From positions 1 to 64,000 of the forward strand of contig CACWIN010000003.1 in NCBI GenBank assembly GCA_902760965.1: a stretch of 64,000 nt of DNA, read 5' to 3'. The position numbers were made by a program, and so were the translations under genes. The notes under the pieces are model-generated. The model ran no database searches, was not told the origin of the DNA, and saw nothing but the letters and a program-made list of their open reading frames with translations. Of this stretch, positions 17,798 to 27,361 are shown piece by piece; positions within the stretch are counted from its first letter, which is position 1, and each line of letters opens with the position of its first letter. Origin of the DNA: an uncultured Bacteroidales bacterium. Its GTDB lineage: Bacteria; Bacteroidota; Bacteroidia; Bacteroidales; Bacteroidaceae.

Positions 17798-18577
17798 TCA
17801 GGCTTTGCCTTCAACCATAAGCGTCAGTTTAATGAAGTCTTCAACTGACAGTTGCTCGGGGCGTTTGTCCAAGTACGGGCAGTCCGCCGGTAGAGGGGAG
17901 TCTTTCTCATAGACCTGACGCAAGGAGTTGCGCAACATCTTGCGGCGCATTCCGAACGTGGATTTCACGATCTTGCGGAACAGTGCCTCGTTGCACTCCA
18001 TTGAGCGGCGGTTGTTGCGTTGCAACCGGATAACGCCGCTCTTGACCTTTGGAGGCGGGTCAAAAACGTTTTCATTAACGGTAAACAGATATTCGGTATC
18101 ATACCATGCCTGTATAAAGACGCTCAGTATGCCATAGTCCTTGTTTCCGGGACCGGAGCATATACGCTGTGCCACCTCACGCTGAAGCATTCCGGTGCAG
18201 CAGGGTATGAGTTCCTTGTAATCCAGCATCTTGAAGAATATCTGGCTGGATATGTTGTAAGGATAGTTTCCTGTCAGTACAAACTGGTGGCCGTCAAACA
18301 GGGTGTTCAGGTCCAGCTGCAGGAAATCACCCTCAATGACATTTAGTTTAGGATAATTGTCATGCAGGTATACAACTGACTCGTTGTCTATCTCAACAAC
18401 CTTGAGTACACGGTTTTTCTGACTTAGGAATTGTGTAAGAACCCCTGTACCGGGTCCTATTTCAAGAATCGGGAGGTCGGCGCGAACATCAACTGTGCCG
18501 GCTATTCGCTGAGCGATATCCATATCCCTCAGGAAATGTTGGCCTAAAGCCTTTTTGGGTCTTACTGTCCGCATCAA
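17798..18577 (-). CDS. rsmA: 16S rRNA dimethyladenosine transferase
   Basis: This 259-residue SAM-dependent enzyme dimethylates the two adjacent adenines near the 3' end of 16S rRNA. It shows the KsgA start KKALGQHFL, SAM motif LEIGPGTGVLT, EIDNESVVYL and the catalytic motif NYPYNISSQI. It lies 69 bp upstream of mgtE in the same direction. Translation may begin at the ATG at 18577 or the next codon (18574). Confidence 0.95.
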   Translation of the reverse strand: MMRTVRPKKALGQHFLRDMDIAQRIAGTVDVRADLPILEIGPGTGVLTQFLSQKNRVLKVVEIDNESVVYLHDNYPKLNVIEGDFLQLDLNTLFDGHQFVLTGNYPYNISSQIFFKMLDYKELIPCCTGMLQREVAQRICSGPGNKDYGILSVFIQAWYDTEYLFTVNENVFDPPPKVKSGVIRLQRNNRRSMECNEALFRKIVKSTFGMRRKMLRNSLRQVYEKDSPLPADCPYLDKRPEQLSVEDFIKLTLMVEGKA

Positions 18578-18627
18578 CGTCGTCCATATAGAATATGTTT
18601 GGTTAACAAATAAAGCGAAAAATATAT

Positions 18628-18635
18628 TATCTTCG
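18628..18635 (+). promoter_or_regulatory. Probable -7 box upstream of 18713 gene
   Basis: TATCTTCG is a one-base variant (TTCG for TTTG) of the Bacteroidetes -7 consensus. A TTTG lies 26 bp upstream (18598-18601), a little far for a -33 box. It occurs in the 135-bp divergent gap between rsmA and the 18713 gene. The leader would be about 70 nt. Confidence 0.35.
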
Positions 18636-18712
18636 CAGCATGGAATGCTGACCTCCCGTCACATTCACGTGGCAAAGGTAGGCAAAATCATCCATAAGGT
18701 GAACACTTTGTA

Positions 18713-19729
18713 ATGAAAAAGATAACTTCTACAACCCTCAAGATTGCCATTCCGCTACTCATATCGGCAGTGGTACTCTATTTTACGTACAGGGACTACG
18801 ATTTTTCGCAATTCTGGACCGATATGGGAAGCATAAAATGGGGCTGGCTTATAGGAGCTCTCTCTTTCAGTGCCTTGGGACCTCTGTTCCGCGGACTTCG
18901 CTGGAACCTTCTGCTTGAGCCCATAGGTTATGACGTTCCCAAAAAGGATACCGTTCTGACCGTATTTACCGGTTATGCCGCAAATATAATCATCCCCCGC
19001 GTAGGTGAGATTTGCCGTTGCGGAATGCTGGAACAGAACGCCAAGGTACCTTTCAGCAAAGGTCTGGGAACGCTGGTTGCCGAACGTGTGGTCGATGCGG
19101 TCCTGCTGGGACTCATTGTAGTGGCCGGCATCCTGGTTTCGTGGGATGAATTCGGTCTGCTTCTGTCACCGACCGATGCCGATCTTGCCGCACCGGTAGC
19201 CGAAAGCATTCCCTTATTGCAGCAGCCCAAGTTCTGGTTCTGGACAATAGGGATAATTGTTGTGGTAGCCGTTTGCTGGTGGGCCTGCATAAGGTTCCAT
19301 CTTTGGGACAAGGTAAAGAATTTTGTTCTCGGATTCTGGGAGGGATTCATGTCACTCAAGCAGATACAGCGCCTGCCACTGTTTCTGTTATACTCCCTGG
19401 GTATATGGATATGTTACTATTTTGAACTGTATCTGGCATTCTATTGTCTGCCATCAACCGCAACCGTAGGGCCTATAGGCGGACTGGCCTGTTTTGCAGC
19501 CAGCAGCGTGGCCGTACTGGTACCCACTCCCAACGGAGCAGGCCCCTGGAATCTTGCAATTGTAAAGATGCTGGGTATATTCGGTGCCAAAATCAACGAA
19601 GCCCAGATAATGTCGTTTGTACTGCATTTCTGTCAGACCATGATATATCTGCTCTGCGGATTAATAGCATGGATAGCTCTTAAGTTTATACACCGTCAAG
19701 GCAATGGAACACCCAGAGAACAGCGATGA
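18713..19729 (+). CDS. Integral membrane protein, LPG-synthase TM/AglD family
   Basis: This 338-residue protein has about eight membrane helices and the UPF0104 / lysylphosphatidylglycerol-synthase transmembrane-type pattern. Signatures are LFRGLRWNLLLEPIGYDV, the EICRCGMLEQ segment, LVAERVVDAVLLG and the late PTPNGAGPWNLAIV motif. Such domains translocate or modify lipid-linked groups, but the substrate here is unknown. Its 3' end overlaps meaB by 26 bp. Confidence 0.85.
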   Translation: MKKITSTTLKIAIPLLISAVVLYFTYRDYDFSQFWTDMGSIKWGWLIGALSFSALGPLFRGLRWNLLLEPIGYDVPKKDTVLTVFTGYAANIIIPRVGEICRCGMLEQNAKVPFSKGLGTLVAERVVDAVLLGLIVVAGILVSWDEFGLLLSPTDADLAAPVAESIPLLQQPKFWFWTIGIIVVVAVCWWACIRFHLWDKVKNFVLGFWEGFMSLKQIQRLPLFLLYSLGIWICYYFELYLAFYCLPSTATVGPIGGLACFAASSVAVLVPTPNGAGPWNLAIVKMLGIFGAKINEAQIMSFVLHFCQTMIYLLCGLIAWIALKFIHRQGNGTPREQR

Positions 19730-20798
19730 ATACAAAGGACTGACCGTAAACAGCGGCGTTATCAGTCCCGGCTCTGTGAACCCCTATTTCAAGAAACGTC
19801 GCATAAGCCGCCCTACCCTGTCTGTCCAGGATTATGTGGACGGAATCCTAAAGGGTAACGTGACTGTTCTCAGCCAGGCTGTCACATTGGTTGAGAGCCT
19901 AAGACCGGAGCATCAGGCCATAGCGCAGCAGGTTATTGAGAAATGCCTTCCCTACTCCGGAAAATCTGTTCGCATAGGTATAAGCGGTGTACCTGGAGCC
20001 GGTAAGAGCACATCGATCGATGCATTCGGTCTGCATGTACTAAAAGACGGCGGCAAGCTGGCCGTATTGGCAATAGATCCCAGCTCCGAACGTACAAAAG
20101 GCAGCATACTGGGCGACAAGACCCGTATGGAACGTCTGGCTGTCCATCCCAAGGCGTTCATACGTCCCAGCCCGGCAGCAGGATCACTTGGCGGCGTAGC
20201 CCGTAAGACCCGCGAAACCATAGTATTGTGTGAGGCGGCAGGTTTTGACAAGATATTCGTTGAGACCGTAGGAGTGGGCCAGAGCGAAACTGCCGTTCAC
20301 TCAATGGTGGACTTTTTCCTACTCATCCAGCTGGCCGGTACAGGCGATGAGCTTCAAGGTATAAAGCGCGGCATTATGGAAATGGCCGACGGCATAATCA
20401 TAAACAAAGCCGATGGCGACAATGCTCCCAAGGCCGAACTTGCCGCCAGTTCGTTCCGCAACGCACTTCATCTTTTCCCGCCATCGGAAAGCGGCTGGAC
20501 TCCTCAGGTCATAACCTACTCCGGTTTTTACGGATACAAGATAAAGGAGGTTTGGGATATGGTCTGGGCCTACATGGATTTTGTAAAAAAGAACGGGTAT
20601 TTCCAGTACCGCCGCAACGAGCAGGCCAAATACTGGATGTACGAGAGCATAAACGAATCCCTCAAGAACGGATTCTACCACAACCCTGAGATTGTCTCAC
20701 GCTTGCAAGAGGCTGAGCGCCAGGTGCTGGGAGGTGAGCAGACCTCATTCTCTGCAGCACAAAAACTTATCGACTTTTACTATTCCAACATAAAATGA
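19704..20798 (+). CDS. meaB: Methylmalonyl-CoA mutase-associated GTPase MeaB
   Basis: This 364-residue G3E GTPase has Walker A GVPGAGKST (95-103), the conserved FVETVGVGQSE segment and NKADGDN (guanine specificity). MeaB loads and protects the B12 cofactor of methylmalonyl-CoA mutase in the propionate/succinate pathway. The mutase genes are not in this window, so it is unlinked here. It overlaps the upstream membrane protein by 26 bp and the downstream glycosyltransferase by ATGA. Confidence 0.92.
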   Translation: MEHPENSDEYKGLTVNSGVISPGSVNPYFKKRRISRPTLSVQDYVDGILKGNVTVLSQAVTLVESLRPEHQAIAQQVIEKCLPYSGKSVRIGISGVPGAGKSTSIDAFGLHVLKDGGKLAVLAIDPSSERTKGSILGDKTRMERLAVHPKAFIRPSPAAGSLGGVARKTRETIVLCEAAGFDKIFVETVGVGQSETAVHSMVDFFLLIQLAGTGDELQGIKRGIMEMADGIIINKADGDNAPKAELAASSFRNALHLFPPSESGWTPQVITYSGFYGYKIKEVWDMVWAYMDFVKKNGYFQYRRNEQAKYWMYESINESLKNGFYHNPEIVSRLQEAERQVLGGEQTSFSAAQKLIDFYYSNIK

Positions 20799-21856
20799 AA
20801 AAAGTTCTCATAGATCTGTCTGTGTTAAAGCACATAAACTGCGGCCTTGGGCAAATTGCATACAACTATGCACGTTATTTTGGTCAAAACGCAGCAAAAA
20901 TGGATTTTGAAATACATTTTATGTTGCCCAAACAATACGTTGGCGCCTTTGGAAACGATGTGTATTACCACAAGATTTCCGAGTTATATGTAACGTTCCC
21001 TTTCCTGTTGCCAAAATTTGACATATGGCATTCCATACACCAGATGTGCAGGATTTGTCCTCCCAAAGGAAATTCAACCAATATCCTCACGGTTCATGAC
21101 ATAAACTTTATTTACGAGAAACAGGGACGGTCCCTGAAAAAGTTCTCCCGTAAATTCACAAAAAGAATGAACAGGGCCGATATGATTTGCTGCATATCAA
21201 ACTTTACAAAGAACGATGTCATGAAACATTTCCCCACCAGCAAGCCCATGCAGGTTATTTACAACGGTGTGGAATTTGGTGACGTAGCCCTTGAAAAGAG
21301 ACCCGAGCTGCCGTTTACGGGCCAGAAAGGTTTCCTGTTCAGTATTGGTCAGATAAGGCAAAAAAAGAACTTCCACGTGCTTTTGGACGCCATGAAACTA
21401 TTGCCGGAATACAATCTGGTCATTGCCGGCGAAAAAGGTTCCGAATACTCCGATATGATTGAGCAATGCATAGCATCTCAAGGAATAAGCAATGTCTGTC
21501 TGACCGGCACAATACACAACTCCGAAAAGATATGGCTCTATAACCATTGCCAGGCTTTTATTTTCCCGTCTCTGTTTGAAGGATTCGGATTACCTGTAAT
21601 AGAGGCCATGTCATACGGTAAGCCCGTAATATCATCCGATAAGACATCGCTCAAGGAGATCTGTTCGGAACACGCCTTTATTCTGGAAAACTTTGAACCG
21701 GAACACATAGCTCAAAAGATAAAACAGGCTATTGAAACTTATTCAAAAGATCCTGACCTGGTATCCCGAAACATAGAATACGCCCGCTCGTTCTCCTACG
21801 AACGCCACATGAACGAATACATCCGCATTTACCGCGAAATCCTGGCAAAAAAATAG
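20795..21856 (+). CDS. Glycosyltransferase, GT4/GT1-type
   Basis: This 353-residue GT-B fold transferase has an N-terminal domain with HSIHQMCR and VHDINFIYEKQ, then the donor-binding domain FSIGQIRQKKNFHVLLDA. The C-terminal nucleotide-sugar motif is FPSLFEGFGLPVIEAM (E-x7-E type). It transfers a sugar from a nucleotide donor to an envelope glycan; sugar and acceptor cannot be read. It has no membrane segment. The gene is more AT-rich than meaB upstream and ends in a strong terminator. Confidence 0.88.
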   Translation: MKKVLIDLSVLKHINCGLGQIAYNYARYFGQNAAKMDFEIHFMLPKQYVGAFGNDVYYHKISELYVTFPFLLPKFDIWHSIHQMCRICPPKGNSTNILTVHDINFIYEKQGRSLKKFSRKFTKRMNRADMICCISNFTKNDVMKHFPTSKPMQVIYNGVEFGDVALEKRPELPFTGQKGFLFSIGQIRQKKNFHVLLDAMKLLPEYNLVIAGEKGSEYSDMIEQCIASQGISNVCLTGTIHNSEKIWLYNHCQAFIFPSLFEGFGLPVIEAMSYGKPVISSDKTSLKEICSEHAFILENFEPEHIAQKIKQAIETYSKDPDLVSRNIEYARSFSYERHMNEYIRIYREILAKK

Positions 21857-21879
21857 AGGCGCAACCTTGCGTCTCTATT
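21852..21879. terminator. Bidirectional terminator (glycosyltransferase / tRNA-Gln)
   Basis: AATAGAGGCGCA (21852-21863) pairs with TGCGTCTCTATT (21868-21879), with one G-U pair and a short ACCT loop. It overlaps the glycosyltransferase stop region and sits 8 bp past the tRNA-Gln 3' end, so it can serve both convergent transcripts. Confidence 0.75.
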
Positions 21880-21886
21880 CTCTAGG

Positions 21887-21957
21887 CTGGGCTACCCGGA
21901 CTCGAACCAGGAAAGGCAGGACCAGAATCTGCAGTGTTACCATTACACCATAGCCCA
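21887..21957 (-). tRNA. tRNA-Gln (anticodon CTG)
   Basis: Reading the minus strand, the acceptor TGGGCTA pairs perfectly with TAGCCCA and the discriminator is G. The D arm is GTGT-AATGGTA-ACAC. The anticodon loop is TTCTGGT with anticodon CTG, and the T loop is TTCGAGT. One A-C mismatch closes the anticodon stem. CCA is not encoded. Confidence 0.92.
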
Positions 21958-21977
21958 GTATTTGCTCAAAAGCGGTG

Positions 21978-22007
21978 CAAAGATACGGCTTTTTTCCGGT
22001 TTCCAAA
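21978..22007 (-). promoter_or_regulatory. Promoter of tRNA-Gln
   Basis: On the minus strand TATCTTTG (complement of 21978-21985) is a full -7 match. TTTG (complement of 22004-22007) lies 18 bp upstream as the -33 box. The expected start is about 13-15 nt before the mature tRNA. Confidence 0.7.
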
Positions 22008-22087
22008 TTATTTGGCATCTTTTTTGCCCTATTACTATCGAAAAAAAGAAATGCCCACACAAAATGCCGGGCGTTCAACTTTTTGAC

Positions 22088-22095
22088 TACTTTTG
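22088..22095 (+). promoter_or_regulatory. -7 box of the rsfS-ftsH-cdsA operon
   Basis: TACTTTTG matches TAnnTTTG and lies 38 bp before the rsfS ATG. No clear TTTG is present at the right distance upstream, so the call rests on the -7 box and its position in the only intergenic gap. Confidence 0.45.
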
Positions 22096-22133
22096 TAAAA
22101 TCAGTAACAATAAAACAAACCGGAACCACCTGA

Positions 22134-22502
22134 ATGGCTAAAAAAACAAAGAGGGAAAGTATTATAGACAGCATAATTGAAGGAATTCAAGAACGCAAGG
22201 GAGAATGTATTACAGTAGCCAACCTGACCGGCATAGAAGATACCGTATGCCGTTATTTCGTTATCTGTCAGGGAGGCACACCAAACCAGACTTTGGCAAT
22301 AGAGGATTCAATACGTGAGACCGTCCGCATAAAGGAAGGCCGAAAGCCGGACTTTGTAGAAGGTAGCCGTTACGCCCACTGGATTGCCATGGACTACGGC
22401 GATGTCATGGTACACATTTTCATTCCCGAACTGCGCAAGTTCTATGATCTGGAACATCTTTGGGCCGATGCCATTCTTGAAGAGATTCCCGATGTTGACT
22501 GA
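22134..22502 (+). CDS. rsfS: Ribosomal silencing factor RsfS
   Basis: This 122-residue protein of the Iojap/RsfS family binds L14 on the large subunit and blocks joining in starvation. The conserved centre VCRYFVICQGGTPNQ and GSRYAHWIAMDYGDVMVHIF (the D-Y-G-D-V-x-V-H-[IV]-F core) is intact. It is followed 37 bp later by ftsH, an order conserved in Bacteroidetes. Confidence 0.94.
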   Translation: MAKKTKRESIIDSIIEGIQERKGECITVANLTGIEDTVCRYFVICQGGTPNQTLAIEDSIRETVRIKEGRKPDFVEGSRYAHWIAMDYGDVMVHIFIPELRKFYDLEHLWADAILEEIPDVD

Positions 22503-22539
22503 CACCTTGACATAAACAACACTGAAATTAACCAGACCT

Positions 22540-24498
22540 ATGGCAGATAAAAAAGACAACAAGCCAAAGAACGGATTCAGAATCCAATCTTTAATCTATA
22601 TTATACTTTTTATAGGATTCGGTTACATCCTGCTCAAGGATGACGGTACCGACCTGAGTGGAGAGGCCACATATACCGAGTTCAAGGAGTATATGGAAAA
22701 GGGTTATGTGGACAACCTGGTGATATTCTCCAACATGGGTTCCCTTGACATGTATATCAAATCCGATTCGGCAAAATACGTTTTCGGAGACCGTGCTTTG
22801 GCACAGCCGCTTGTCAAGCCAATGCTTACGGTAGGAGTAGGTTCATTGGACAACCTTCAGGAGTTCATTGACCAGATGGAGGAATCCGGCCGTTTTAACG
22901 GCAACGTTGAATATCGCAAACGTTCACACACATTCTCAGACATATTCATAAGCGTATTCCCCTTTATACTTATCATTGCGTTCTGGATTTTCCTGAGCCG
23001 CAGGATGAGCGGCGGAGCCGGAGGCGGTGGCGGAGTGTTCAGCGTGGGTAAATCAAAAGCCAAGGTTTATGAGAAAGGACAGGCTGACCGCGTGACCTTT
23101 AAGGATGTGGCCGGACAGGCCGAGGCCAAGACCGAGGTAGAGGAGATTGTGGAGTTCCTTAAGAACCCCAAGAAATATACAGACCTGGGTGGCAAGATAC
23201 CTAAGGGAGCCCTGCTGGTAGGACCTCCGGGAACCGGAAAGACCCTTCTTGCCAAAGCTGTTGCAGGCGAAGCCGATGTACCTTTCTTTTCACTGTCAGG
23301 CTCTGATTTTGTAGAGATGTTTGTGGGTGTAGGTGCATCACGCGTACGTGACCTGTTCCGCCAGGCCAAGGAAAAGGCACCCTGCATAATCTTTATCGAT
23401 GAGATTGACGCCGTGGGCCGTGCCCGTGGCAAGAATCCGGCTATGGGCGGCAATGACGAGCGTGAAAACACGCTCAACCAGCTGCTTACCGAAATGGACG
23501 GGTTCGGCACCAACAGCGGTGTCATAATTCTGGCCGCAACCAACCGCGTGGATATACTTGACAAGGCATTGTTGCGTGCCGGTCGTTTTGACCGCCAGAT
23601 TCACCTGGATCTGCCAGACCTTAACGAACGCAAGGCTGTGTTCGGGGTACATCTGCGCAACATAAAACTTAGCAAGGATGTTGATGTGGATCTGCTGGCA
23701 CGCCAGACTCCCGGATTCTCAGGTGCCGATATAGCAAACGTCTGCAACGAGGCCGCCCTGATTGCCGCACGCCACAACAAGAAAAAGGTTGAAAAGGATG
23801 ATTTCCTGGCAGCCGTTGACCGCATAGTAGGCGGCCTTGAGAAAAAGACCAAGGTTCTTACCGCCGAGGAGAAACGAACCATAGCCCTTCATGAGGCAGG
23901 TCACGCTACCCTGTCGTGGTTCCTGGAGTATGCCAACCCGCTCATCAAGGTTACCATTGTTCCCCGCGGCCGTGCACTTGGTGCCGCATGGTACCTGCCC
24001 GAAGAGCGCCAGATAACCACCAAGGAGCAGATGCTTGACGAGATGTGCGCCACACTGGGCGGACGAGCAGCCGAAGAGCTCTTTACCGGCCATATATCAA
24101 CAGGCGCCATGAATGACCTGGAACGCGTAACCAAACAGGCATACGGAATGATTGCATACGCCGGCATGAGCGACAAACTGGCCAACCTGTGCTACTACAG
24201 CAGCACTGATGAGTATGCTTTCCAAAAGCCCTACTCTGACAAGACTGCCGAACTTATTGACGGCGAGGTAAAGGCACTCATTGCCCAACAATATGAGCGT
24301 GGCAAAAAGTTGCTGCTTGAACATCAGGAAGGACATCATAAACTGGCACAGCTCCTTATTGAGCGTGAGGTTATTATGGCCGAGGATGTGGAACAGATAT
24401 TCGGCAAGCGTCCGTGGGCGTCACGCAGTGAGGAAATCCTGAATGACAAGCCGGAGCCTGCACCCGTAGTGGAGAATCACGATAAAGTTGAACCCTAA
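22540..24498 (+). CDS. ftsH: ATP-dependent zinc metalloprotease FtsH
   Basis: This 652-residue inner-membrane AAA protease has membrane helices at about 14-33 and 134-153 flanking a periplasmic domain. A Gly-rich linker (GGAGGGGG) follows. The AAA module has Walker A GPPGTGKT (228-235), Walker [16 protein letters not shown] and an SRH ending in GRFDRQI. The zinc site HEAGH (His451, His455) is intact. It degrades misassembled membrane proteins and selected regulators. The C-terminal tail is Pro/Glu-rich. Confidence 0.97.
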   Translation: MADKKDNKPKNGFRIQSLIYIILFIGFGYILLKDDGTDLSGEATYTEFKEYMEKGYVDNLVIFSNMGSLDMYIKSDSAKYVFGDRALAQPLVKPMLTVGVGSLDNLQEFIDQMEESGRFNGNVEYRKRSHTFSDIFISVFPFILIIAFWIFLSRRMSGGAGGGGGVFSVGKSKAKVYEKGQADRVTFKDVAGQAEAKTEVEEIVEFLKNPKKYTDLGGKIPKGALLVGPPGTGKTLLAKAVAGEADVPFFSLSGSDFVEMFVGVGASRVRDLFRQAKEKAPCIIFIDEIDAVGRARGKNPAMGGNDERENTLNQLLTEMDGFGTNSGVIILAATNRVDILDKALLRAGRFDRQIHLDLPDLNERKAVFGVHLRNIKLSKDVDVDLLARQTPGFSGADIANVCNEAALIAARHNKKKVEKDDFLAAVDRIVGGLEKKTKVLTAEEKRTIALHEAGHATLSWFLEYANPLIKVTIVPRGRALGAAWYLPEERQITTKEQMLDEMCATLGGRAAEELFTGHISTGAMNDLERVTKQAYGMIAYAGMSDKLANLCYYSSTDEYAFQKPYSDKTAELIDGEVKALIAQQYERGKKLLLEHQEGHHKLAQLLIEREVIMAEDVEQIFGKRPWASRSEEILNDKPEPAPVVENHDKVEP

Positions 24499-24509
24499 AA
24501 GATACAAAG

Positions 24510-25355
24510 ATGGAGTTTCTCAAAAGGACTGTTACCGCAATTGTATTTGCATCAGTAATGCTGTTCTGCATTCTTAAAGGTGCAGCGTGGTTTATTGGAC
24601 TTTTTGCCCTTATTACCATTCTTTCCACCATTGAGTATACCGGACTGGCCAACAAGCATAAGCAGGCCGATACCAGCCGTTTGTGGGCTACCGTTGCAGC
24701 CTTTACTTTCTATGCGGCAATAGTAGGAATCTCCATAGGACAGGGGTCGGTAATCCTGTTCCTACCCTTTATCTTTACACTGATCGTAATCATGATACGG
24801 GAACTCTATTTCCGCAAGCCCAGTCCCATTAATGATTGGGTGCACACTCTGTTCCCCGTCTTTTACATAGCCCTGCCTTTTGCGCTCACATCAATGCTGG
24901 CCTTTGATGTTCAGGGCCCCGATTCCGGATTCAGTCCGGTCATTCCGCTTACACTGTTCGTATTCCTTTGGTGTAACGACGTAGGCGCCTACTGCACCGG
25001 ATGCACCATAGGAAAGCACAAGTTGTTTGAAAGGATTTCGCCCAAAAAGACATGGGAAGGTTCAATTGGCGGAGCAGTACTCACTATGATTGCCGCTTTT
25101 CTGCTTCACACGTTCCTTCCTGACTGGTACAGTTTCATGCCGGTATGGGTTTGGATAGGAATGGCACTTGTAGTTGTAGTGTTCGGCACCTGGGGTGACC
25201 TTATTGAATCGCTAATGAAACGTGAGATGGGCATCAAGGATTCCGGCAAGATACTGCCCGGACACGGAGGAATGCTGGACCGTTTTGACAGTGCATTGCT
25301 TGCCATTCCTGCCACGGTAATCTACTTTACTTTCTGTATGGATTTGCTGTCCTGA
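24510..25355 (+). CDS. cdsA: Phosphatidate cytidylyltransferase
   Basis: This 281-residue polytopic membrane enzyme makes CDP-diacylglycerol. The signature lies in the C-terminal third (SPKKTWEGSIGG, then GDLIESLMKREMGIKDSGKILPGHGGMLDRFDS). CDP-DAG is the substrate of PssA encoded at 53.7 kb. It lies 11 bp after ftsH. The convergent lpxB ends 22 bp downstream, with a weak GAATCC/GGATTC hairpin (25356-25374) between them. Confidence 0.95.
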   Translation: MEFLKRTVTAIVFASVMLFCILKGAAWFIGLFALITILSTIEYTGLANKHKQADTSRLWATVAAFTFYAAIVGISIGQGSVILFLPFIFTLIVIMIRELYFRKPSPINDWVHTLFPVFYIALPFALTSMLAFDVQGPDSGFSPVIPLTLFVFLWCNDVGAYCTGCTIGKHKLFERISPKKTWEGSIGGAVLTMIAAFLLHTFLPDWYSFMPVWVWIGMALVVVVFGTWGDLIESLMKREMGIKDSGKILPGHGGMLDRFDSALLAIPATVIYFTFCMDLLS

Positions 25356-25377
25356 GAATCCACACCACGGATTCCGG

Positions 25378-26502
25378 TCAGTATGTTTCGGTCTCCAAAA
25401 GACTTATCATCTTTCCTGCTGCGCGATAAGGAGCTCCGGCGGGACCAAGTATGTGTTTCATCTGTTCGTAGCCGTCCAGCTGCATCCTGCGTTCAAGGGT
25501 ATCGGACAGCAAAGGGATAAGATGAGTGCGGATATTCTGGGCATTCATGTCATCGGCAACAAGCTCAGGCACCACCTCCGAGAATGAAACCAGATTAACA
25601 AGAGATATAAACCTTACGCGAATAAGTACCTTACGCATGAATCTGGTAAACCAACGGCCGGGAAGGCGGTAGCATACAACCTGCGGCACGCTGAACAAGG
25701 CTGTTTCGAGAGTTGCAGTTCCTGATGTAACCAATGCCGCATAGGCGCATTCCAGCACGCCGTATGTGTTTCCGTATACTTTCTCAACCTCGTTGCCGGC
25801 CAGGATGGAGTCATAAAACTCGGGTTCAATACCTGGGGCGCACGCCAGCACGGGTCGGATACAGTCAATACCCTCAAGTGCCTCGAGCATAATGGGCAGG
25901 TTACGGCTTATTTCAGCACGGCGGCTTCCGGCAAGCAATGCAACCACGCGTCGGCCGTCATCCTCAATTACAGGCTGACGCTTTTTATCGGCCATATAAT
26001 CCGATACTTCATCGACGGTAGGATTGCCTACATAGTGTATCTTGTAATTGTGGCGTTTAAAATAATCCACCTCAAAAGGCAGTATGGAGAACATTTCGTC
26101 AACATACTTGCGGATTTTGCGGATTCTCCAGCTCTTCCAGGCCCACACCTTGGGGGATATGTAGTAATAAACGGGAATACCAAGTTTATGCACCTTTTGG
26201 GCGAGTGACAGATTGAATCCGGGATAGTCCACCAGGATAACCACATCGGGTTTCCATGAGCTTATGTCATCAATGCACTGCCTGGCACCGCCAAGTATGG
26301 TTCCAAGGTGCAGGAACACGGGTATGAACCCCATATATGCCAAATCACGGTAATGACGTACAAGTGTTCCTCCGGCGGCCTGCATAAGGTCACCGCCAAA
26401 GCAACGGAATTTAGCCGAATCATCCTTTTGGATTATCGCCTTCATCAGATTGGAGGCGTGGATATCGCCCGATGCCTCCCCTGCCACAACGTAGTACTTC
26501 AT
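25378..26502 (-). CDS. lpxB: Lipid-A-disaccharide synthase
   Basis: This 374-residue GT19 enzyme joins UDP-2,3-diacylglucosamine and lipid X to form the lipid A disaccharide at the inner membrane face. Conserved signatures are AGEASGDIHASNL at the N-terminus, MGFIPVF, the DYPGFN segment, YYISPKVWAWK, LAGSRRAEI and TSGTATLE. It is on the minus strand between cdsA and parA. surE, its frequent partner, is not seen. Confidence 0.95.
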   Translation of the reverse strand: MKYYVVAGEASGDIHASNLMKAIIQKDDSAKFRCFGGDLMQAAGGTLVRHYRDLAYMGFIPVFLHLGTILGGARQCIDDISSWKPDVVILVDYPGFNLSLAQKVHKLGIPVYYYISPKVWAWKSWRIRKIRKYVDEMFSILPFEVDYFKRHNYKIHYVGNPTVDEVSDYMADKKRQPVIEDDGRRVVALLAGSRRAEISRNLPIMLEALEGIDCIRPVLACAPGIEPEFYDSILAGNEVEKVYGNTYGVLECAYAALVTSGTATLETALFSVPQVVCYRLPGRWFTRFMRKVLIRVRFISLVNLVSFSEVVPELVADDMNAQNIRTHLIPLLSDTLERRMQLDGYEQMKHILGPAGAPYRAAGKMISLLETETY

Positions 26503-26590
26503 TCTAACGTTTTAGAGTTGTCAAAAGTAATATAATTTTCCCATTATACCGATTTTTTGCACTAACTTTACGGGCTAAAATTGAATCTCT

Positions 26591-27361
26591 ATGGGAAAGA
26601 CTATCGCTCTTGCCAATCAGAAAGGAGGTGTGGGTAAAACTACCACTACCATAAACCTTGCCGCATCGCTGGCAACGCTCGAAAAGAAAGTTCTTGTAGT
26701 TGACGCCGATCCCCAGGCAAATGCCTCCTCGGGACTGGGTATAGACATACAATCACTTGACTGCACCGTATATGAGTGCCTGATAAACGGCATAGACCCA
26801 AAGGACGCCATAGTTAAGTCATGTATTGACGGATTGTATGTAATGCCATCGCATATTGACCTGGTTGGCGCCGAACTGGAACTGATGAATACCGAGAGCC
26901 GCGAAACAGTCATGAAAAAGATGCTGGCCCGAATTAAAGATGAGTTTGATTACATCCTGATTGACTGTTCACCGTCACTGGGACTGATTACTGTAAACTC
27001 ACTCACTGCAGCCGATTCGGTCATCATCCCCGTACAGTGCGAATACTTTGCCCTGGAAGGCATAAGCAAGCTGCTCAACACCATACGCATAATCAAGACC
27101 AAGCTTAACCCGTCACTTGACATTGAAGGTTTCCTGCTCACCATGTATGATTCACGTCTGCGCCTTAGCAACCAGATATATGACGAGATAAAGAAACACT
27201 TCCAGGAGCTTGTGTTTGAGACCATCATTTCACGTAACGTCAAGTTGAGCGAAGCCCCCAGTTACGGTATGCCCGCAATTCTTTACGATGCCGATTCCAG
27301 AGGCTCCAAGAACTATCTGGCCCTTGCCCAGGAGATACTCAAAAAGAACCAGAACAAATGA
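26591..27361 (+). CDS. parA: Chromosome partitioning ATPase ParA/Soj
   Basis: This 256-residue protein has the deviant Walker A KGGVGKTTTTINLA near the N-terminus, VDADPQANASSGLG, and DYILIDCSPSLG as Walker B. It drives segregation of ParB-bound origin regions. Its stop overlaps parB by ATGA. A near-consensus -7 box TAACTTTA (26563-26570) lies about 20 bp before the ATG. Confidence 0.96.
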   Translation: MGKTIALANQKGGVGKTTTTINLAASLATLEKKVLVVDADPQANASSGLGIDIQSLDCTVYECLINGIDPKDAIVKSCIDGLYVMPSHIDLVGAELELMNTESRETVMKKMLARIKDEFDYILIDCSPSLGLITVNSLTAADSVIIPVQCEYFALEGISKLLNTIRIIKTKLNPSLDIEGFLLTMYDSRLRLSNQIYDEIKKHFQELVFETIISRNVKLSEAPSYGMPAILYDADSRGSKNYLALAQEILKKNQNK